Shown piece after piece: positions 59,943 through 64,000 of a DNA stretch of 64,000 bases (positions are counted from its first letter, which is position 1; the number at the start of each line of letters is the position of its first letter). The stretch is from NCBI GenBank assembly GCA_004802705.1, contig SGPL01000107.1:1-64000 (forward strand). The letters are read 5' to 3'. Source of the DNA: Bondarzewia mesenterica (Eukaryota > Basidiomycota > Agaricomycetes > Russulales > Bondarzewiaceae). The translations under genes and the position numbers were made by a program. Under the pieces are notes generated by a model. It ran no database searches and had not been told where the DNA came from. It worked only from the letters and a program-made list of their open reading frames with translations.

Positions 59943-62237
59943 ATGGACAACGAGTCCACCTTCGTCGCTCCTGAAGGCGTCTACTCCGTCACAGAGGACC
60001 ACAAGCCCATCCCAATCACCCACAATGCTCCCACTCCCTTGTTCCCCACTCGCCTTTCAACCATCGTCGTCCGCTTTTCCTCATCCAAGGGCGCACCTTC
60101 ACCCGGTTTGACCCAGCTCCTCGGTGGCAGCAAGGACTTTTGGAAGGATATGGCCTTGAGTCCCAAGGAGGATGGCCTCAGCGTGTCCAGTGGCGACACT
60201 CGCGACGAGGGCACATCTCCCGATCCTTCCAATGCCCAGGAGAGTCTCCCTCCCACTCCGATAGCCACCCAGGACCAGCATCATGGTCTGTTCTCCCATC
60301 CACCGGCAGGCAAGAAGAAATCCTCGTCTCGCCCAAAACACAACATGCGCACCACGTCCTCTACTTTCATCACTCGGCTACACAGCGTCGAGGGCCTCTC
60401 CAAAACCTTACAGTCCAAGCAAGGCGACGTCACGTTCCTATTCTACAACTCTGCGAAGAACTTCTATTGGATAGAGACCGGTTCCAAGTCCAAGGTGCGA
60501 TTGACTCTCGCCTCTGGTGCGCTCTATCGAACTTACAATTCGTGATCCCATCACCTTCGTGCAGGAACCTCTGACTCGCATATCTTTCTCCGCATACCCC
60601 ACATGTCACGATGTAAATCAGGCTACTGTCTCTCATGAACACATAGATATCGTGATAGGTTTCAACACGGGCGATCTCGTATGGTTTGGTGAGACTTCCC
60701 CGTTGTTTGACGTCAAACTTTACTCATACGGCAAAGACCCCATGTCATCGCGCTATGGGCGATTGAATAAACAGGTATGATCGGGCCGATTTGCACTGAG
60801 AATGACCATCGACACTAACTCATGTGCAGGGAAGAATCTCCAACTCACCATGCACAGCCGTCCGTTGGGTCCCTTCATCCCCGAATCTATTCCTCGTGTC
60901 CCACGCCGACGGGACGATCATGGTCTACGACAAGGAACGCGACGACGGCGTCTTCACCCCCCAAGATCCCAACTCCCTACCATCCACATCGTCACCTGTC
61001 GACCTCAACCCACCCGCAAATTCATCTCCAGCTGGGGCGACACCCACCGGCGGATGGAATCCTTTGGACAGCATCTTTGTCACGATACCTCCTTGGCATC
61101 CTGTGAACGGTGGATCAGGTACGTCTGGCATTGGAAGTAAGGGAGACAAGGACAAGGACAAGGCGGCAAGGAACCCTGTAAGTCATTGGAAAGTGTCTAA
61201 GCGGAGTGTAGTAGGTACGTGCCTATGACTTCACGCCGATGCCAAAACAAGGCCTCACACGGTTTGAAGACTTTGTATTTTCCCCCGATGTAAAATACGT
61301 TGCGGCCATCTCTGAAGATGGCTGCTTGCGCGTGATTGACGCATTAGCAGAACAGTGAGCGCGCTTTATCTCCTCGAAAAGGTGCGAACTGACGGTGATA
61401 AGGCTCGTCGACTGTTATGCAGCGTACTTCGGCTCACTGACATCCGTCGCATGGTCGCCAGATGGCAGATTTATCATCGTGAGTTCATTTGTGGTGAGTG
61501 AAAGCGTCAAAGTCTCATCTTCACTCATCTCGAAGACTGGAGGCCAAGACGACCTCGTCAACATCTTCTCACCCTGGGAACAACGCGTCATCGCACGATG
61601 TCAGGGCCACTCCTCCTTCGTCTCAGCAGTTGCATTCGATGACGTCCGATGCGACGGTCGAACGTACCGCTTCGGCAGCGTCGGCGAAGACAACAAGCTC
61701 ATCCTGGTAAGCTCGTCGCCTTCATCTATTCTCCGCACCCTCCACTCCAAAATTTCGACACACTCACGTCCGTCCAAAGTGGGACTTTTCCAGCGGAGTG
61801 CTCCACCGACCGAAGTTGCAACCAACGCATCAGCAGCGGCTGTCCATGGCGTCTTCGATCTCGCTTGCACTTCGAAGGAGAGAGGGCATGGCCGACCGTT
61901 CCACGCTCCATCTTCCCCCGCCCACTGCAGACGGACCTCTCCCGCGCTACCACCCCGCACCGTCGAGGAACGAGGTCGCCGTCGTGCAACCTGTACTTGT
62001 ACGTCTCGCAGTTGCTCCTCGAAAGGCTTATTATTGACATTATTTGGTTATGTTGCGATGTAGGTGAAGCAGCTGGAAGGAGACATTCTCACCGCCATCA
62101 CCTTCCTCCCCCGCGCGCTGCTCACCGCGACGAAAGTCGGACACGTCAAGCTGTGGATACGCCCTCTCTCCGTACGTACGCATCGGCTGAAGAATGGGCG
62201 TCGTATCGCGTCGATGACCTTGGACAGCATCGGATGA
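59943..62237 (+). CDS. creC: WD40 catabolite-repression protein CreC (WDR20 family)
   Basis: In Aspergillus, CreC stabilises the deubiquitinase CreB and tunes carbon catabolite repression; the animal homologue WDR20 activates USP12/USP46. The start MDNESTFVAPEGVYSVTEDH is at 59943. A low-complexity N-terminal part leads to GDVTFLFYNSAKNFYWIE, then SAYPTCHDVNQATVSHEHID with GFNTGDLVWF. WD repeats follow: TAVRWVPSSPNLFLVSHADG, HWKVSKRS, DFVFSPDVKYVAAISEDGCL, SLTSVAWSPDGRFIITGGQD and HSSFVSAVAFDD, then WDFSSGVLHRP. The hallmark C-terminal run is VQPVLVKQLEGDILTAITFL and ALLTATKVGHVKLWIRPL. All inner exon borders restore these in phase. The extreme C-terminus may use one more intron after 62170; I read through to the stop at 62235-62237. 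Confidence 0.9.
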
Positions 62238-62630
62238 TTTGCCGGGCGATAGTGCACGTTGAGGATCAGTGAAGTTCGTTACATTGTGGCCGTGCGTGTG
62301 AATACAGCAGCGAGCGCGGGGCTGAGGAGGTTGTTAAATACTGTACAACTGCGGTTTGGGAATGGGACAGACGTCGCGACGCAGTACTATGTATGTCACA
62401 TAATTTATTCTATTTGTTTCGTTTTAGGAATTGGAAGTTATTTGTCTTTTGTCCTTTGTCTCTCTCTCTTTTGTGTGGATTGAGCGTGATCAGAGAGATG
62501 AAGGAGGCTGATATGGATACATCGGTGGGTATAAGATAGATACAAACACGACGATACCCTACACTCGGTGGTAATGTAGGAGATGATAAATAGGATGCAC
62601 CACCAGGCACCACCCTGCTTCGCCAAAGGG
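62238..62630. other. Convergent intergenic region, no gene seen
   Basis: About 390 bp between the CreC and APC15 stops; 3' UTRs. No RNA or repeat recognised. Confidence 0.5.
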
Positions 62631-63287
62631 CTAATCGTCGTCAAATTCCTCCGTCCCGTCCATCTCGTCCAGGTCCTCCGTCTCGGCCGTATTGTCACCC
62701 ACTTCGTCCAGATCCTCCATCTCCGCATCCAGGTCCTGCCCATCCTCGTCCTCATCGTCCTCATCGTCTTCCCCATCCTCCTCCGCGTCGCTCGTCGTAG
62801 GCGACCCGACAGACTCGTCGTGCGAGGACGCCGCCGAGCCACCCTCTTCCGAACCTTCATCCGCCTGTGTCATTTTGTCAGCACCCACGATCGATCTCTT
62901 CAGAAGAAAAGGAGGTATCTCACGTCGTTTTTCTCCTCATGCTGCGTCAGGGTCTTACCAATAGGCACCAAAAACGCGAATCCACGTTTCTTCACTTCCG
63001 CGCTCTAGCAGCAGCATTAACAATTAACATTAAAGAATCAAGTTCGGAATCCGCCCTGATACTAGTCCTGGACGAGGAGAGAATACGAGGACACGCACGA
63101 TATCGTCGACTTCGGCTTCTTCGTCGCTGAGATCATCCATTTCTTGCACGAGATCGCGCCGTGAGTTGATTCGGGCTTCGTACCGCCCCGGTCGGGGCTG
63201 TGGGAGAGGATGCGGCTGGGGTGGACGCGGGAGGAGGGTGGGGAAGAGAGGTGATCGAGGGATGACTGTTGGTGTTGCGACGGACAT
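62631..63287 (-). CDS. APC15: Anaphase-promoting complex subunit 15 (APC15/Mnd2-like)
   Basis: Small APC/C subunit that, in animals and yeast, affects checkpoint-complex turnover. Three exons, 63287-63099, 63004-62924 and 62864-62631, join in phase to 167 aa. The order of elements matches APC15: an N-terminal SPLFPTLLPRPPQP (animal proteins have a similar LFPSLFPR), a helical middle with RRDLVQEMDDLSDEEAEVDD, then FAFLVPIGKTLTQHEEKN, with the key LVPIGK, and an acidic tail with Asp/Glu runs (EDDEDDEDEDGQDLDAEMED) to the end. Identification rests on these short motifs and the acidic tail; overall similarity is low, as is usual for this subunit. The Ser-rich frame on the other strand is a shadow of the acidic codons. 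Confidence 0.7.
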
Positions 63288-63524
63288 GGTGGGGGCTTGA
63301 GTAGATGCTTCAAGCGAAATGGTCGAGTGCCGAATTAAGCCAGTATGTGCGCCTTAGTCTGTTGAAGCGGGTGCGGAGGTAAAGGTCATGTCACAGCGTG
63401 ACAAGACGCGTACTAGCGCGTACTCCGAAGGCGCAGTCGCGACTGAGACAAATCTGACAGTGCTTTAATCCAATTATTACTGATCTGCGCATGACATGAT
63501 ACATTGCAATTTTTTTTTCTTCTT

Positions 63525-64000
63525 TTAACAACTATCGGCTACACCATCGACCTTCTCACCTGTCTCCGACAGGCCTTCAAACAAAAACTTCCATAGTCCA
63601 TCCGGATCCTTGAAATCATGATGCGTGACATTCACCAGCCACCTAGTCTTCTGAATTTCCTCCAAAAGCTTGCGTTCTTCGGATCCAGGAGGTGAGAGCG
63701 ACGCCCAGTCTTTCCATATCGAAAACGCTTCTTCCTGTAAAAAAAAATGGAATGAGCAAGCAGACCGGAAACGGGAAACAGTTCCACGGCATACCTTCCA
63801 TGTGAAGAACGATTCCCGTTCGATGATGGTAGATTGCACGATCTCTTGACCGGGGAACACGCCCCACGTCACGGCATTCCTATCGCCCTCGGCAACATTA
63901 GTCCGCACGTCGCCCTGACGCACAATGAGCATAATACTCCGAGGTAGCAGAACAACAGAGTGCTTACCATATTATTGGCGGCGAAGAAGTCGACAATGCC
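63525..64000 (-). CDS. Methylenetetrahydrofolate reductase, C-terminal end, 5' partial
   Basis: Makes 5-methyl-THF for methionine synthesis. Only the last exons are in the window; the gene continues beyond the right edge. An exon ending GIVDFFAANN splices (donor GTAAGC at about 63967) to GDVRTNVAEGDRNAVTWGVF with PGQEIVQSTIIERESFFTWK. The last exon has EEAFSIWKDWASLSPPGSEE and TRWLVNVTHHDF, then a short tail ending at 63525. NAVTWGVFPGQEIVQ and EAFSIW are hallmarks of the C-terminal regulatory domain of eukaryotic MTHFR (MET12/MET13 type). Which of the two fungal paralogs it is cannot be told. Confidence 0.85.

Noticed and set aside
62692..62964. Ser-rich + strand frame opposite APC15
   Set aside because: A shadow of the acidic codons of APC15.

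Overview
The window is nuclear DNA from a filamentous basidiomycete, most likely an Agaricomycete. The evidence is dense, intron-rich genes (GT-AG introns mostly 50-75 nt), short intergenic gaps, a DUF7918-type gene, and a family of single-pass surface proteins with C-x-CNTV and CxxCQG motifs that I know from mushroom-forming fungi. About 26 protein genes and one tRNA gene can be supported. Exon models were spliced by eye and checked for phase and family motifs.

Layout. 1-14.8 kb is housekeeping: an Ig-like-domain protein cut by the left edge, a USP48-type deubiquitinase (-), GPI transamidase GAA1 (+), TAF7 (-), SAM37/metaxin (+) and OTU1/YOD1 (+). 15-28.4 kb holds an MFS sugar transporter (-), AP endonuclease (-), the DUF7918 gene (+), proton-translocating NAD(P) transhydrogenase (-, with many N bases) and a DHDPS-like aldolase (-). 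30-32.7 kb holds tRNA pseudouridine synthase PUS4 (-) and an aldo/keto reductase (-). 33.9-41.1 kb is the accessory part: three tandem paralogous transmembrane glycoproteins (A, B, C, all -), with duplicated flanks and a 1.2 kb AT-rich insertion carrying repeats and a tRNA-like SINE candidate. 41.6-64 kb is again housekeeping: CHMP7 (+), an unrecognised coiled-coil protein (+), an SLC35A nucleotide-sugar transporter (+), PI 4-kinase STT4 (-), tRNA-Ser(CGA), an unresolved membrane protein (+), BCKDH E1 beta (-), CreC/WDR20 (+), APC15 (-) and the 3' end of MTHFR (-), cut by the right edge.

Most genes are unrelated neighbours, and several divergent pairs share promoters of about 110-250 bp (TAF7/SAM37, BCKDHB/CreC, USP/GAA1). 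I see no operon, biosynthetic cluster, CRISPR array or complete transposon.

Most notable: (1) in STT4, the kinase DFG motif is restored only by a 74-nt AT-AC intron followed by an 8-nt microexon; (2) the three surface-protein paralogs are mosaic, with an exactly identical 148-bp tract shared by B and C inside otherwise A-like sequence; (3) five otherwise well-conserved genes each carry a +1 length change in a homopolymer run, which looks like systematic sequencing error but needs read-level checking.
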